Made by a program: the position numbers and the translations under genes. 64,000 bases of DNA from Silene conica (taxonomy: Eukaryota; Streptophyta; Magnoliopsida; Caryophyllales; Caryophyllaceae): NCBI GenBank assembly GCA_029255685.2, contig CM055316.2:81280861-81344860 (forward strand). Reading direction: 5' to 3'. Below, piece after piece: positions 11,289-23,030 of the stretch. How positions within the stretch are numbered: position 1 is the stretch's first letter; each line of letters opens with the position of its first letter. The notes below the pieces were generated by a model. It worked only from the letters and a program-made list of their open reading frames with translations. It ran no database searches and was not told where the DNA came from.

Positions 11289-14264
11289 GTAAGACTAAGC
11301 GGCCTTGTAAATTTTGATCTTCAACAAAGGTCATTTGAGGTTGTTGGTACGAGATAAAACGGTTTCGGGTGTAAATCGGATACTCGTTAAAAATGGTTGA
11401 ATACTTGTTATTTTTGGCTGAAATCGAATTGGTTAACTCTTGAAGTGACCCTGGTCACGTAGTAGAAAAATCAGGAGAAAAAGAAACACATCCCTGTACG
11501 CTCCGAAAACGGTTTAAATCGAAGTGTATAATAAACGTGTTTCGGGATTTAAGTCCCGGAATAAAAATGTCTGTAAATCGCACGGATGGTTTCTCGGGTC
11601 ATATTAAGCGGCCTCGTAAATTTTGAGCATCAACAGAGGTCATTTAAGGCTGTCGATGCGATATAAACCGGTTTCGGGCGTAAATCGGATACCGTTAAAA
11701 ATGGTTGAATACTTGTTTTTGGCTGAAATCGAATTGGGTAACACTTCAAGTGACCTTGGTCACGTAACAGGAAAATCAGAACAAAAAGAAACACAACCCG
11801 ATACAGCTCCGAAAACGGTTCAAATCGAAGTGTATAATACACGTTTTTCGGTATAATCTCCGGGATCAAAAATATCCGTAACTTGCAGGTCTGGTTTCTA
11901 GGGTCAGACAAAGCGGCCTCGTAAATTTTGAGCATCAACAGAGGACCTTTGAGGCTGCCGCTGCGAGATAAACTGGTATTGGACGTAAATCGTATACTCG
12001 TTAAAAATGGTTGAATACATGTTATTTTTGCCTAAATCGAATTGGGCAACTCCTGAAGTGACCCTACTCACGTGGTAGAAAATTCAGGAGAAAAAGAACA
12101 CAATGTCTGATACGGCTCCAAAAACGGTTCAAATCGAAGTGTATAATACACGTTTTTCGAGATATAATGTCCCGGAACAAAAAAAATCGTAAATCGCACG
12201 GATAAATTCTAGGGTCAGACTAGGCGGCCTCGTAAATTTGGAGCATCAACAGACGGCCTTTGAGGCTGCCGGTGCGAGATAAACCGGTTTCGGGCATAAA
12301 TCGGATAGTCGTTAAAAATGTTTGAATACTTGTTATTTTTGGCTGAAATCGAACTGGGTAACTCTTGAAGTGACCCTGGTCACGTGGTAGAAAAATCAAG
12401 ACAAAAAGAAACACAGCCCGATACGACTCTGAAAACGGTTCAAATCGAAGTATATATACACGTTTTTCGGGACATAATCTCCCAGATAAAAAATGTCCGT
12501 AAATTGCAGGGATGGTTTCTAGAGTCAGCCTAAGCGGCCTCTTAAATTTTGAGCATCAACAGAGGACCTTTGAGGCTTCCGGTGCGATATAAACCGGTAT
12601 TGAACGTAAATCGGATACTCGTTAAAAATGGTTGAATACTTGTTATTTTTGGCTGAAATCGAATTGGGCAACTCTTGAAGTGACCCTGGTCACGTGGTAG
12701 AAAAATCAGGACAAAAATAAACAAAGTTCGTTACGGCTCCGAAAACGGTTCAAATCGAATTGTAATACACGTTTTTCGAGATTTAATGTCCCGAAACAAA
12801 AATGTCTGTAAATTGCACGGATGGTTTCTCGGGTCAGACTAAGCGGCCTCGTAAATTTTGATAGTCAAGATAGGTTATTTGAGGTTGTTGGTACGAGATA
12901 AAACGGTTCGGGCGTAAATCGGATACTAGTTAAAAATGGTTGAATACTTGTTATTTTTGGCTGAAATCGAATTGGGCAACTCTTGAAGTGACCCTGGTCA
13001 CGTGGTAGAAAAATCAGGAGAAAAAAAAAACAAAGTCCGTTACGACTCCGAAAACGGTTCAAATCGAATTGTATAATACACGTTTTTCGAGATTTAATGT
13101 CCCGGAACAAAAATGTATCTAAATTGAACAAATGGTTTCTTGGGTCAGACTAAGCGACCTTGTAAATTTTGAGCATCAACAGAGGTCATTTGAGGTTAAC
13201 GGTGCGAGATAAATAGGTTTCGGGCGTAAATCGGATACTAATTAAAAATGGTCGAATACATTTTATTTTTGGCTGAAATCGAATTAGGTAACTCTTGAAG
13301 TGACCCTCGTCACGTGGTAGAAAAATCAGGAGAAAAAGAAACACATCCCGGTACGGCTCCGAAAACGGTTCAAATCGAAATGTATAATGCACGTTTTTCG
13401 AGATTTAATGCCCGGAATAAAAATGTGTGTAAATCGCACGGATGGTTTCTCGTGTCAGACTAAGCGGCCTCGTAAATTTGAGAATCCACGGAGATCATTT
13501 GATGCTTTCGGTGCGAGATAAATCGGTTTCGAGCGTAAATCGGATACTCGTTAAAAATGGTTGAATACTTGTTGTTTTTGGCTGAAATTGAATTGGGTAA
13601 GTCTTGAAGTGACCCTGGTCACGTAGTAGAAAAATCAGGAGAAAAAGAAACACATTCCGGTACGGTTCCAAAAACAGTTCAAATCGAAGTGTATAATACA
13701 CGTGTATCGGGATTTAATGTCCCGGAACAAAATCGTCTGTAAATCACACGGTTGGTTTGCCGGGTCAGACTAAGGGACCTCGTAACTTTTGAGCATCAAC
13801 ATAGGTTATTTGAGGCTGGCAGTGCGAGATAAACCGGTTTCGGACGTAAATCGGATACCGTTAAACATGGTTGAATACTTGTTATTTTTGGCTGAAATCG
13901 AATTGGGTAACTCTTGAAGTGACCCTGGTCACGTAGTGGAAAAATCGGGAGAGAAAGAAACAATGTGCGGTACGGCTCCGAAAACGTTTAAGACGAAGCG
14001 TAGAACACACATTTTTCGGGATTAATATCACGGAACAAAAATATTCGCAAATCGCACGGATAAATTTTAGGGTCAGACTAAGCGGCCTCGTAAATTCGGA
14101 GCATCAATAGAGGACCTTTGAGGCTGCCGGTGCGAGATAAATCGATTTTGGGCGTAAATCGGATACTCGTTAAAAATAGTTGAATACTTGTTATTTTTTG
14201 CTGAAATCGAATGAGGTAACTCTTGAGTTGACCCTAGTCACGTGCTAGAAAAATGAGGACAAAA

Positions 14265-14467
14265 AAAAGTTGTTATTACTTGTTCGTATTCAACTTGTGA
14301 TTGATATTCTCGTCATCAATAAGAGTGGTATGGTCACAACAAAATAGAAGAGTTCGTCTTCAATTTGTGACGGATATTCTCGTCATCAATAAATAGAAGA
14401 GGCGATCTTAACCTAATCATGTTGAATTAGATAATGTTAACAACATTAAAATATTAGACTTTTCTCG
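14265..14467 (+). repeat. Internal copy of the array's right flank (BPI-gene upstream sequence)
   Basis: Inside the array, the stretch from TTGTTATTACTTGTTCG to ATTAAAATATTAGACTTTTC repeats the unique flank at 16945-17107, which lies 120-280 bp upstream of the BPI start codon. It carries an extra ~65 bp partial duplication containing GATATTCTCGTCATCAATAA. Units on its left (14082) and at the array end (16762) are cut at the same internal position. Confidence 0.9.
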
Positions 14468-14725
14468 GGTCAAATCGAAGTGTGTAATACACGTTTTTCG
14501 AGATTTAATGTCCCGGAATAAAAATGTCTGTAAATCGCATGGATGGTTTCTCGGGTCTGACTTAGCGCCTTCGTAAATTTTGAGCATCAACTGAAGTCAT
14601 TTGTGGTTGCCGGTACGAGATAAATCGGTTTCGGGCGTAAATCGGATACTCGTTAAAAATGGTTGAATACTTGTTATTTTTTGGCTGATATCGAATTGAG
14701 TAACTCTTGAAATGACCCTGGTCTG

Positions 14726-15375
14726 TAGGGCAGAGTATGGATCGGATATCCGATCCGAAACCCTACTTCGGATCAGATATCCGATCCGAAAATCCAAATT
14801 TTTAGTATCCGTGATCTGATCCGAAATGATCGGATATCCGAAATTTAGTATCCGAAAATATCCGAAAATTTCGGATCAGTTATCCGATATCCGATATCCG
14901 CTCTGTGTATTTTATATATTGTCAAACTGTAATAAAAAAGAAAACTAGCGTAATAATAATTTCATTCGGTATCTATTACAAAACATAAACCCGCTACCTG
15001 TTAGAGAAAACTAGCGTAATATTGTGGATATCGGATATCGGATAACTGAAATTAGCTAGTACTTAAAATTGTGGATAGGTTTATTTACGATTTTGTGAAA
15101 TTAGCTAGCACTATTTATGGATCAAATCTCGGATACGAATCGGATATTAACGGATATCGGGTATCCGATCCGATATTTTATATCTGATCCCATAACTTTC
15201 GGATATCGGATATCCAAATTTTTAAACCTGATATCCATATTTGATCCGATATCCAAATATTTCGGATACGGGTATCCAAACCGAACCACTTTTCGGATCA
15301 GATATCCATTATTTCGGATCAGATACGGATCGGATATCGGATAATTCGGATAATCGGATTTTTTACTCAGCCCTA
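14726..15375. mobile_element. hAT-type non-autonomous element with GGATATCCGATCC subterminal repeats
   Basis: A 650 bp insertion in one satellite unit, flanked by a perfect 8 bp TSD, CTGGTCTG, at 14718-14725 and 15376-15383. Ends are TAGGGCAGAG and (reverse complement of the right end) TAGGGCTGAG. Both subterminal regions are packed with GGATATCCGATCC/GGATCGGATATC motifs in both orientations, as expected for hAT transposase binding sites. The middle is AT-rich with no transposase. Confidence 0.9.
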
Positions 15376-17226
15376 CTGGTCTGTGCAATAAAAATCAGGA
15401 CAAAAAGAAACACAACCCGATACGGCTCCAAAAACGATTCAAATCATAGTGTACAATACACGTTTTTCGGGATATAATCTCCCAGAACAAAAATGTCCAT
15501 AAAACGCACGAATGGTTTATCGGGTCAGACTAAGCGGCCACGTAAATTTGAGCATCAACATAGGACCTTTGAAGTTGCCAATGCGAGATAAATCGATTTC
15601 GGGCGTAAATCGGATACTCGTTAAGAATGGTTGAATACTTGTTATTTTTGGCTGAAATCAAATTGGGCAACTTTTGAAGTGACCCTGGTCACGTGGTAGA
15701 AAAATCGGGAAAAAAGAAACAAAATCCGGTACGGCTCCGAAAACGGTTCAAATCGAAGTGTATAATAAATGTTTTTCGAGATTTAATGTCCCGGAACAAA
15801 AAAGTTTGTAAATTGAACAAATGGTTTCTTGGGTCAGAATAATCAGCCTCGTAAATTTTGAGTAGCAATACAGGTCATTTGAGGCTAACGGTGCGAGATA
15901 AATAGGTTTCAGGCGTAAATCACATTCTCGTTAAACATGCTTGAATAATTTTTATTTTTGGCTGAAATTGAATTGGGTAACTCTTGAAGTTACCTTGGTC
16001 ACGTGGTAGAAAAATCAGGAGAGAAAGAAACACAGTCCGGTACGGCTCCGAAAACGATTCAAATCGAAGTGTATATACACGTTTTTCGAGATTTACTGTC
16101 CCGGAACAAAAATGTTTGTAAATCGCACGGATGGTTTCTCGTGTTAGAATAAGCGGCCTCGTAAATTTTGAGCATCAACGGAGGTCATTTGACGCTGTCG
16201 GTGCGAGATAAACCGGTTTCGGGCGTAAACCGGATACTCGTTAAAAATGATTGAATACTTGTTGTCTTTGTCTGAAATCGAATTGGGTAAGTCTTGAAGT
16301 GATCCTGGTCACGTAGTAGAAAAATTAGGAGAAAAAAAAATACATTTCGGTACGGTTCCAAAAATGCTTCAAATCGTAGTGTATAATACACGTGTTTCGA
16401 GATTTAATGTCCCGGAACAAATATGTCTGTAAATCGCACGGTTGGTTTGTCGGGTCAGACTAAGGGGCATCGTAAATTTTGAGCATCAACAGATGTCATT
16501 TGAGGCTGCCGGTGCGAGATAAACTGGTTTCAGGTATAAGTCGGATATCGTTAAACCTGGTTGAATACTTGTTATTTTTGGCTGAAATCGAATTGGGGAA
16601 CTCTTGAAGTGACCCCTGGTCACGTAGTAGAAAAATCGGGAGAGAAAAAAACATTGTCCGGTACGACTCCGAAAACAGTTTAACACGAAGTGTAGTAGAG
16701 CACACATTTTTCGGGATATAATATCCCGGAAACGCACGGATAAATTATAGGGTCAGACTAAGCGGCCTTGTATATTCGAAGCATCAACAGAGGACCTTTG
16801 AGGCTGCTGGTGCGAGATAAACCGGTTTCGAGCGTAAATCAAATATTCGATAGAAATGGTTGAATACTTGTTATTTTTGGCTGAAATCGAATTAGGTAAC
16901 TCTTGAGGTGACCCTAGTCACGTGCTAGAAAAATGAGGACAAAAAGAAACTTGTTATTACTCGTTCGGTTTCAATTTATGACGGATATTTTCGTCTTCTC
17001 TGAGGAGTATGTATGGTCATTGGTCACAACAAAATAGAAGAGGCGATCTTAACCTAATCATGTTGAATTAGATAATGTTAACAACATTAAAATATTAGAC
17101 TTTTCTCCCAACAAGCTTGCTGAAACTGTGTTGAACTATGACATGTATCCGTCAAAAACAATCATCTTTTATTAAAACTACTACTCTAATCACTTCTTAA
17201 ACACTAGATCTTCATCCTAAACATCC

Positions 17227-20200
17227 ATGGCAACCTCCAATTACCCAAAAAATTTCATCTTTTTCTCAGTAATTTCAGTAATTTGCATAATCTCAAGTGC
17301 CCATTTACAATCTCACAAAGATGGGTTCATTTCTGTAACAATTTCAGAAAAGGGTCTTGATTTTGTTAAAGATTTCTTAATTGATAAAGCTGTATCTTCA
17401 ATTACACCACTTGAACTTCCTGATATTGAAAAAACTGTCAAAATTTTGTTAGTTGGTAAAGTTAAAGTTGTTCTTTCTAATATTGTAATTTATCATATTG
17501 ATGTTTCTAAATCAAGTGTTGAGCTTGATGATGATGGTGTTACTATTACTGTTCCTAAAGCTACTGCTAATTTGAGTATGGATTGGATGTATACTTATAA
17601 GAATTGGTTGGTTGAGGTTTCTGATAATGGAAAGGCTTTTGTTCAGGTAGTTCAGTCTCTCCGTTTCTCCGTTCATTTCATTTCCATGCGTTTGTTTAAT
17701 ATATGCGGGTTTGCATGTGATTGATAATTGGTATTTGGTAGTTCAGGAAAGATTAGGGCTTTTATTGTTTAGAAATTGTGAAATGCTCCCCGAATCCCGA
17801 TCATTTGTTTATCTTTGATTAAAATATGTTAAAGCCGAGAATTTGGTAGTATTAAATCTTTTGGCATAGAAGTTGGGGATTCATTTGTTCATTTCATTTT
17901 CATTGCATGTGATTGGTATTTGGTAGTTCAGGAAAGATTAGGGCTTTTATTGTATAGAAATTGTGAAATACTATCCCAGTCCCGATCATTTGTTTACCTT
18001 TGATTAAAATATGTCTCAGCTGAGAATTTGGGAGTATTAGATCTTTTGGCATAGAAGTTGGGATTCATTTGTTCATTTCATTTCCATACGTTTGTTTAAT
18101 CACAAATTTATGTGATATAGTAGTTAAACCTGGGATTTTGCTTGTGATTGGAATTTGGAAGTTGAGTAAGGATTGGAGTTGTGATGGTATCGAAATTGTG
18201 AATTGTGAATTATGAATTGCAAAATACTCTCACAGTCCTGATCACTGGTTTAGCTTTGGAATGTGTCTTGCAAAGAATAAAAGAAGGTAAATAAATGATT
18301 GGCATGCAAGTCGGGGAAATGCACAAATATGGTGTTTTTAGGTGTCTGAGGAACTTGAGTTCATGTAAGTAGATCTTCGAGGGAGTACAAGTGATGGAAC
18401 AGTCGATGTAGACGGCATTTAGCGGTTAGTGGATAAAGACTTGGTTTTTATGTTAGGTTTTGAGTAAGGGGTGTCATAGACTCATAGTAGCTAAAGTAGA
18501 GACATCAAGTGAAAACTGATTACAATTTTGAGTCGGTTTTGGAAATGTTGTGGTGACATTGGTAGAGGACTTAAAGGGGTTCAAGGATTACTGATACATT
18601 CAATTTGTTAGCTAAAAAAGAACCTTGTTGTGCACACCAATTAATGGCTTACTCGAGGTGACGGGAGGATTTTTTGGTAGTGTGAACTTTGAAGGTAATC
18701 AAACGCAAAAGATAAAGAATTGGAGGGTATTGGTGGGAGGCCGGAAGAAACGAGGAAACAAGGGTAAAATTTACTCTATAAAGGAGTGATGATTTACTCC
18801 GTAATGGTTGAAAACGTTTCTTACAGATGTTTTGGTGACTATATTTTCCTGAATGGCATTGGTTGTGAGAAACTGAAATAAACTTGGATATGTACTCCGT
18901 ATATTTTACCTAGTGAAACTGAAAATATACATAACAAACGACTTATATAAGCTAACAAAATTGTTCTTAAAATTCGGCAAACTTTTGAAATGTATAAATC
19001 ATCTCTTGTTGAAATGAATAGGCTGATGTAATGACTAATGATGTGTATGCTCCTTTTGAAAAGGTAGAAGATTTGGAAGTAGAGTTGACAGCAGGTTTGG
19101 AGAATAATGAAGGAAATCTCAAGCTGTCTGTAGAAGAGAGTAAATGCGATGTAGATGACATCGACATAAAAGTAGAAGGTGGAGCTTCGTGGCTTTATCA
19201 AGGGTATGATTTTGTGGTTTCATTGTCTCGGTAGATATTGAGCAAGCTTCTTCTGATGCTTAACGCCGATGATATGCTATTTCTACTGTTTTATAATGTA
19301 GACCGCCTAGTTCATAAATGTCCGACCCATATGCCCACAAGGCCACAATTCAGAATTAACTGCCTATGTGTCAGTATCATCATGAAACCGTCTCATATGT
19401 AAATTAGTAGCCTCTGGAGTCTGGTCGCTTTGTAATGCATGCTTAACTGTCAGGTTGGTGGATGCTTTTAGCGATCATATTGAAAATGCCGTGGAAAAGG
19501 CTATTTTAGGGAAACTGGATGAAGGGGTCTCAAAGATTGGTTCGTTATTGGCGTCACTTCCTAAGGAAATCAAAGTGGACGATACCTCTGAACTTAACGT
19601 CACGTTTGTGGGTGATCCTATCGTGGATGATGCTTCCATTGGTTTTGTGATTAATGGGTTATTTATACCAACCCATGGAGCTCTGGCCTCTCCACATCTG
19701 CACCAAATATCGAAACCTTCTACTCCATGCTCCGACTCTCCCAAGATGATAGCAATGTCATTGCATGAGGATGTATTCAACTCCGCATCAGCAGTGTACT
19801 TCAATGTAAGTCTTCAGCTGCTATATTGCTCAGACTCGATTACAAGTATACTACACAGGATTATTAGGATGGTCTCACGTGTAGACCGTCTCGCATAACT
19901 TTTTGTGAATAAACACTGCATCACTGGAGATTTTATATTCTAGGCTTTTGAGTTTTGACAGTACTGGTTTTTAGATTACACCATCAATGTAGGCAGCTAA
20001 TATTTCCGAAACAAATTTCTCGACGACATTGTCATACAGTCAGGGCCGTCAACGAGATTCCGGGAGCCCTGTGCGGAATTTCGTAATGGGCCCCGATAAC
20101 ACCCACTATTTACGTTACTACCTATATAAATTTAAATGTTATTTTTTTTATAAAATTTATTTTTTAATATACGAAAATGTTTATATTTTATTTCCGTCAT

Positions 20201-22048
20201 ATTATTATACAAGTATAACTTAAATGTTCTATTAATATGTTTTTCTAGACAATTTTGCATACTAGATTACAAAAAATCAAAAAAGAAAGCAAACAATTTT
20301 AAATGAAATGGAACCAATAAACTATGGAATAAAGTGATAACTTTTGTCCATTAAAAGTAGTTTTGGAAAAAATGGAAAAAATGTCGTTATGGGGAATCGA
20401 ACCTGAGATGCATGAATATGGAAAGCCCAAAAAAAATTAGAAGTTAAACCACTATACCATTTACATTTCATGATAATTAGCCTTACTTATTACAAGTAAT
20501 ATATATTCTAAATTGAACTTTATTGTCCCCCTACAAATCGGGGGACCTGTCGACCGCGCGGCCCGCGCCCCCTAATAGCTGGCCCTGCATACAGTGTGGA
20601 AAAATGTGAAAGTTAATCAGTTCCTTGTGTAGTTAGGCAGGACTAATGAAGTGGAGAGTCGACAAAATACCGGATCAGTCTCTTTTGAATACTACCAAAT
20701 GGATCGAAGTGGCTCCTCAACTCTACAAGCAGTATCCTAATGACAAAATGCTCTTGGACATTTTGAGTTCCTCTCCTCCGAGTGTACGCGTTTCTGATGG
20801 TAAAGTGGAAGCAACCGTCTCTGGAGATGTAACCATTAATGTTCTGAATGATGAGGAAGTTATACCAGTCGCGTGTGTTTCCTTGGTAAGTTTGATCATC
20901 TTTATATTTTTCCCTCCCTCTAACGAGTACGTTTTTATTTTATCTTTTGAGTCGGATTAGTATAGCCTCTGGCGTGGGAGCAGTCGACAAATTCCCTGTA
21001 TTTAACGATTTCAAAAACATTTCAAAGGATGATTTATGTTGGCCGATCCTGGATCATATTGGGATGATTTGCTCCTCAAATCTCTAATGTTATCAAAATT
21101 ATGAGATATTTTGTGATCGCGTTGTATCTGTGATTTCTTCCATTTGATATTAGAACAAAGTCCTCGTGGATCACACGTAATAAGCTAGATGCTGTTTATT
21201 AATGCAGACGTTTAGTGCTTCGGGATTTGCTACAATTTCAGGGAATAACCTTACAGGTGGAATCGATCTGAATGAATTTAGCTTATCAGCTAAGTGGAGC
21301 AAAATTGGTAACCTGCAAATTGATGTAATTGAGGTACGCCGTTCATTAAATAGTGTTTGTTTTTTGAATCACAGAATCCGAGTGCATTTGATGTTCTTAT
21401 ATCTGTAATTTGTACAATTTTTGGACCTTTTACGAAAAAGGGTAAGTAGATGGGTACTGAAATAGTCTTTCCCCGTCATTTGATCATTGTTACGGATGTT
21501 ACCTCATTCCCTTTCGCTGTTCTCACCCCAAACACAGAGCTAGTCTGATGCATCACTGCTTGGCTTACAATATTTTGTCAAACCTCGAGATGACGTGTCT
21601 GTCATGTTCTAGTTGTACTATAATCGTGTTGTTTAGAGGTCGGGTTGAGTTGGCTTGGCTCATTTGAGTTCGTGTAGTTACTGATTGAGTCATACGGGTC
21701 TGTATCTGGTCAATTAGGGTTTTGATTGGATCACTCGAGAGTCCTGATCAATAGTCATAGCAATTCTCGGTTATTTGTAATCGTTATTTATGTAAAATTG
21801 CATACATGCTTTCGCTGCAGCCGATGATTTCAGAAGTCCTTAAAGATGGCTTGTTGCCACAACTGAACCTGCTTCTGATGCAAGGATTCCCACTGCCGCT
21901 GATCCATGGCTTTCAGCTTCGGGACGCCAAGGTTGTTTACGCTAACTCGGCCATCACCGTCTGCAGCGACGTGGTGTTTGTTGAGGATCTTCAGTTCTCA
22001 ACAAAATACAGCTTTCAAAACATTTTCAATTTCGGTCTTTTCATGTAA
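17227..22048 (+). CDS. BPI/LBP-family secreted lipid-binding protein (plant LBR-like)
   Basis: Six exons: 17227-17646, 19064-19203, 19454-19805, 20637-20885, 21208-21333, 21821-22048, giving 504 aa in one frame. The N-terminus is a clear signal peptide (hydrophobic FIFFSVISVICIISS). The rest matches plant bactericidal/permeability-increasing-like proteins: YHIDVSKSSVEL, the WLVEVSDNG segment, GGASWLYQG (barrel 1), the linker IPDQSLLNTTKW, YPNDKMLLDILSSSPP (barrel 2) and GFPLPLIHGF near the C-terminus. Relatives have two tubular lipid-binding barrels and in plants bind LPS in the apoplast. The acceptor of exon 2 (TTTTGAAAAG) has a weak pyrimidine tract. Introns carry a tandem duplication and a hAT element. 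Confidence 0.88.
17712..18265 (+). repeat. Intronic tandem duplication (~185 bp) in BPI intron 1
   Basis: GTATTTGGTAGTTCAGGAAA occurs at 17731 and again at 17916, and the following ~170 bp are repeated with few changes. A third, more diverged copy starts near 18151. The exon 1 donor lies just upstream, and the sequence at the exon 1 border (GTAGTTCAG) resembles the repeat. Confidence 0.8.
20041..20587. mobile_element. hAT-type element (CAGGGCCG ends) in BPI intron 3
   Basis: A 547 bp element beginning CAGGGCCGTC and ending TAGCTGGCCCTG, with a perfect 8 bp TSD CATACAGT at 20033-20040 and 20588-20595. It is GC-rich at both ends and AT-rich in the middle, and no transposase is present. A tRNA-like segment is embedded on the minus strand. 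Confidence 0.9.
20390..20462 (-). other. tRNA-like (Pol III A/B box) segment inside the hAT element
   Basis: Read on the minus strand, TGGTATAGTGGTT (20447-20459) matches an A box and GGTTCGATTCC (20393-20403) a B box, with about 43 nt between them. The rest does not fold as an intact tRNA. It is probably a tRNA pseudogene or the head of a SINE captured by the element. Confidence 0.5.
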
Positions 22049-23030
22049 AATTAGTCTACCCCCGTCCTATATGTACTCCGTAACATGTACCATAGCAATC
22101 CGTTTATTCATGCAATTTTCGCCTTTCTTCTAGCTAGCCGAGAAGCGAACAGAGAAACAATCCCAAAAACAGGACTTTGTTCTTCATTGTCGCCTTCTCT
22201 CTGGATGTGTTATCTTGACCATACTATTATGTATCGTCAACAGGAGCGGCCGTGGACTAGGTTATTGTGTTTTGTCCTAGACCCTTGGGCTACAAGTGCA
22301 GCTTTTTTTTGGTGACGAGGGGTTTAATCCTGTCGGGCCCATGCATTCCCGCACCACCACATGGACCATGTAAGCTATCCCTTCGGGGGCTGCAGTGGCC
22401 AAGTAGTCATCGCCCCATCTGGTAATCGAACCTGAGACCTCTCAACTCCTGCATTTCTGCAAGCTTTAGGTTTAACTCAGTTACCACTGGACTAACACCA
22501 CTTGGTTTGGGTGACAAGAATATCGCTTTTGCCAACTTTCATTAACGGGCAGTGGGGGAATGTACCGTGATCAAGTATGCCAAACATATACCGCCATGGA
22601 TAGTGAAGCGGGAGTGGATTGTGCTTCGGGAACTACATCCACCGATCATTAAAACAGTAAAACATTATTCTGATTAACGGGGTGCCAAATAATCACTCTG
22701 TATGAACTATCTACTTCCCCTCGGATTCCTGGGGTGTTGTTTACTAGATCGACGTAAGACCGGGGATTCAGAACCCAGATTTAGAGACGGCATCAGTTTG
22801 CAATAGTCGATACTCGATTCAACCATACATACACGAAGAGTAGAAGAAATAGCGGAACATGAATTAGTAAAGTGCTTAATACAATACTATAACACAGAAA
22901 GTTCTCACTTCTCAGTGTATACTCCATTCCTTACCATTACATCTAACAGTACTCGGTTTCCGTTCTTCAACACCAAACTAAAGCTATTCTACCATAACAA
23001 ACCTACAATTTTGTCTTCCAGTCCCGACTA
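22049..23030. other. Convergent 3' region between the BPI and MAP65 genes
   Basis: This holds the 3' UTRs of two genes facing each other and a SINE at 22303-22506. No other coding sequence is seen. Confidence 0.6.
22303..22506 (-). mobile_element. tRNA-derived SINE, minus orientation
   Basis: On the minus strand it starts AAGTGGTGTTAGTCCAGTGG (A box within), has GGTTCGATTACC as B box about 60 nt on, and ends in CTCGTCACC followed by eight A (the T run at 22303-22310). Possible imperfect TSD: GGGCTACAAG at 22287-22296 and GGGTGACAAG at 22509-22518. Confidence 0.7.

Larger units (their letters stand above)
12069..16924. promoter_or_regulatory. Periodic G-box (CACGTG) motifs within the satellite units
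   Basis: CACGTG occurs at 12069, 12381, 12691, 12999, 13311, 14239, 15690, 16000 and 16919, at the same place in nine units; most other units have CACGTA. It usually sits at the edge of the palindrome GTGACC-CT-GGTCAC. G-boxes bind plant bHLH and bZIP factors. That they act on the downstream BPI gene is only inference. Confidence 0.3.
11289..16944. repeat. Satellite-like tandem array, ~16 units of ~309 bp
   Basis: Units start at the anchor GCGGCCTCGTAAATTTTGAG near 11298, 11610, 11914, 12223, 12534, 12843, 13155, 13464, 13773, 14082, 14565, 15534, 15845, 16152, 16463 and 16762. Each contains GTTAAAAATGGTTGAATACT, GGCTGAAATCGAATTGGGTA, GTGACCCTGGTCAC and TCCGAAAACGGTTCAAATCG. Units are diverged, so the array is not freshly amplified. 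It is interrupted by a copy of its own right flank (14265-14467) and by a hAT insertion (14726-15375). Recurring 60-100 codon minus-strand open frames are by-products of the repeat. Confidence 0.95.

Noticed and set aside
15117..15477. Overlapping open frames in both strands (Ile/Arg/Tyr/Asp/Pro-rich) at 15.1-15.5 kb
   Set aside because: They are translations of the GGATATCCGATCC subterminal repeats of the hAT element.
11630..16737. Repeated minus-strand open frames of 60-100 codons with a shared protein-like pattern (RDQGHFKS, FQPKITSIQPFL) in the satellite array
   Set aside because: They recur once per 309 bp unit, begin and end at different points, and several units break the frame. They follow from repeat similarity, not from selection on a protein.
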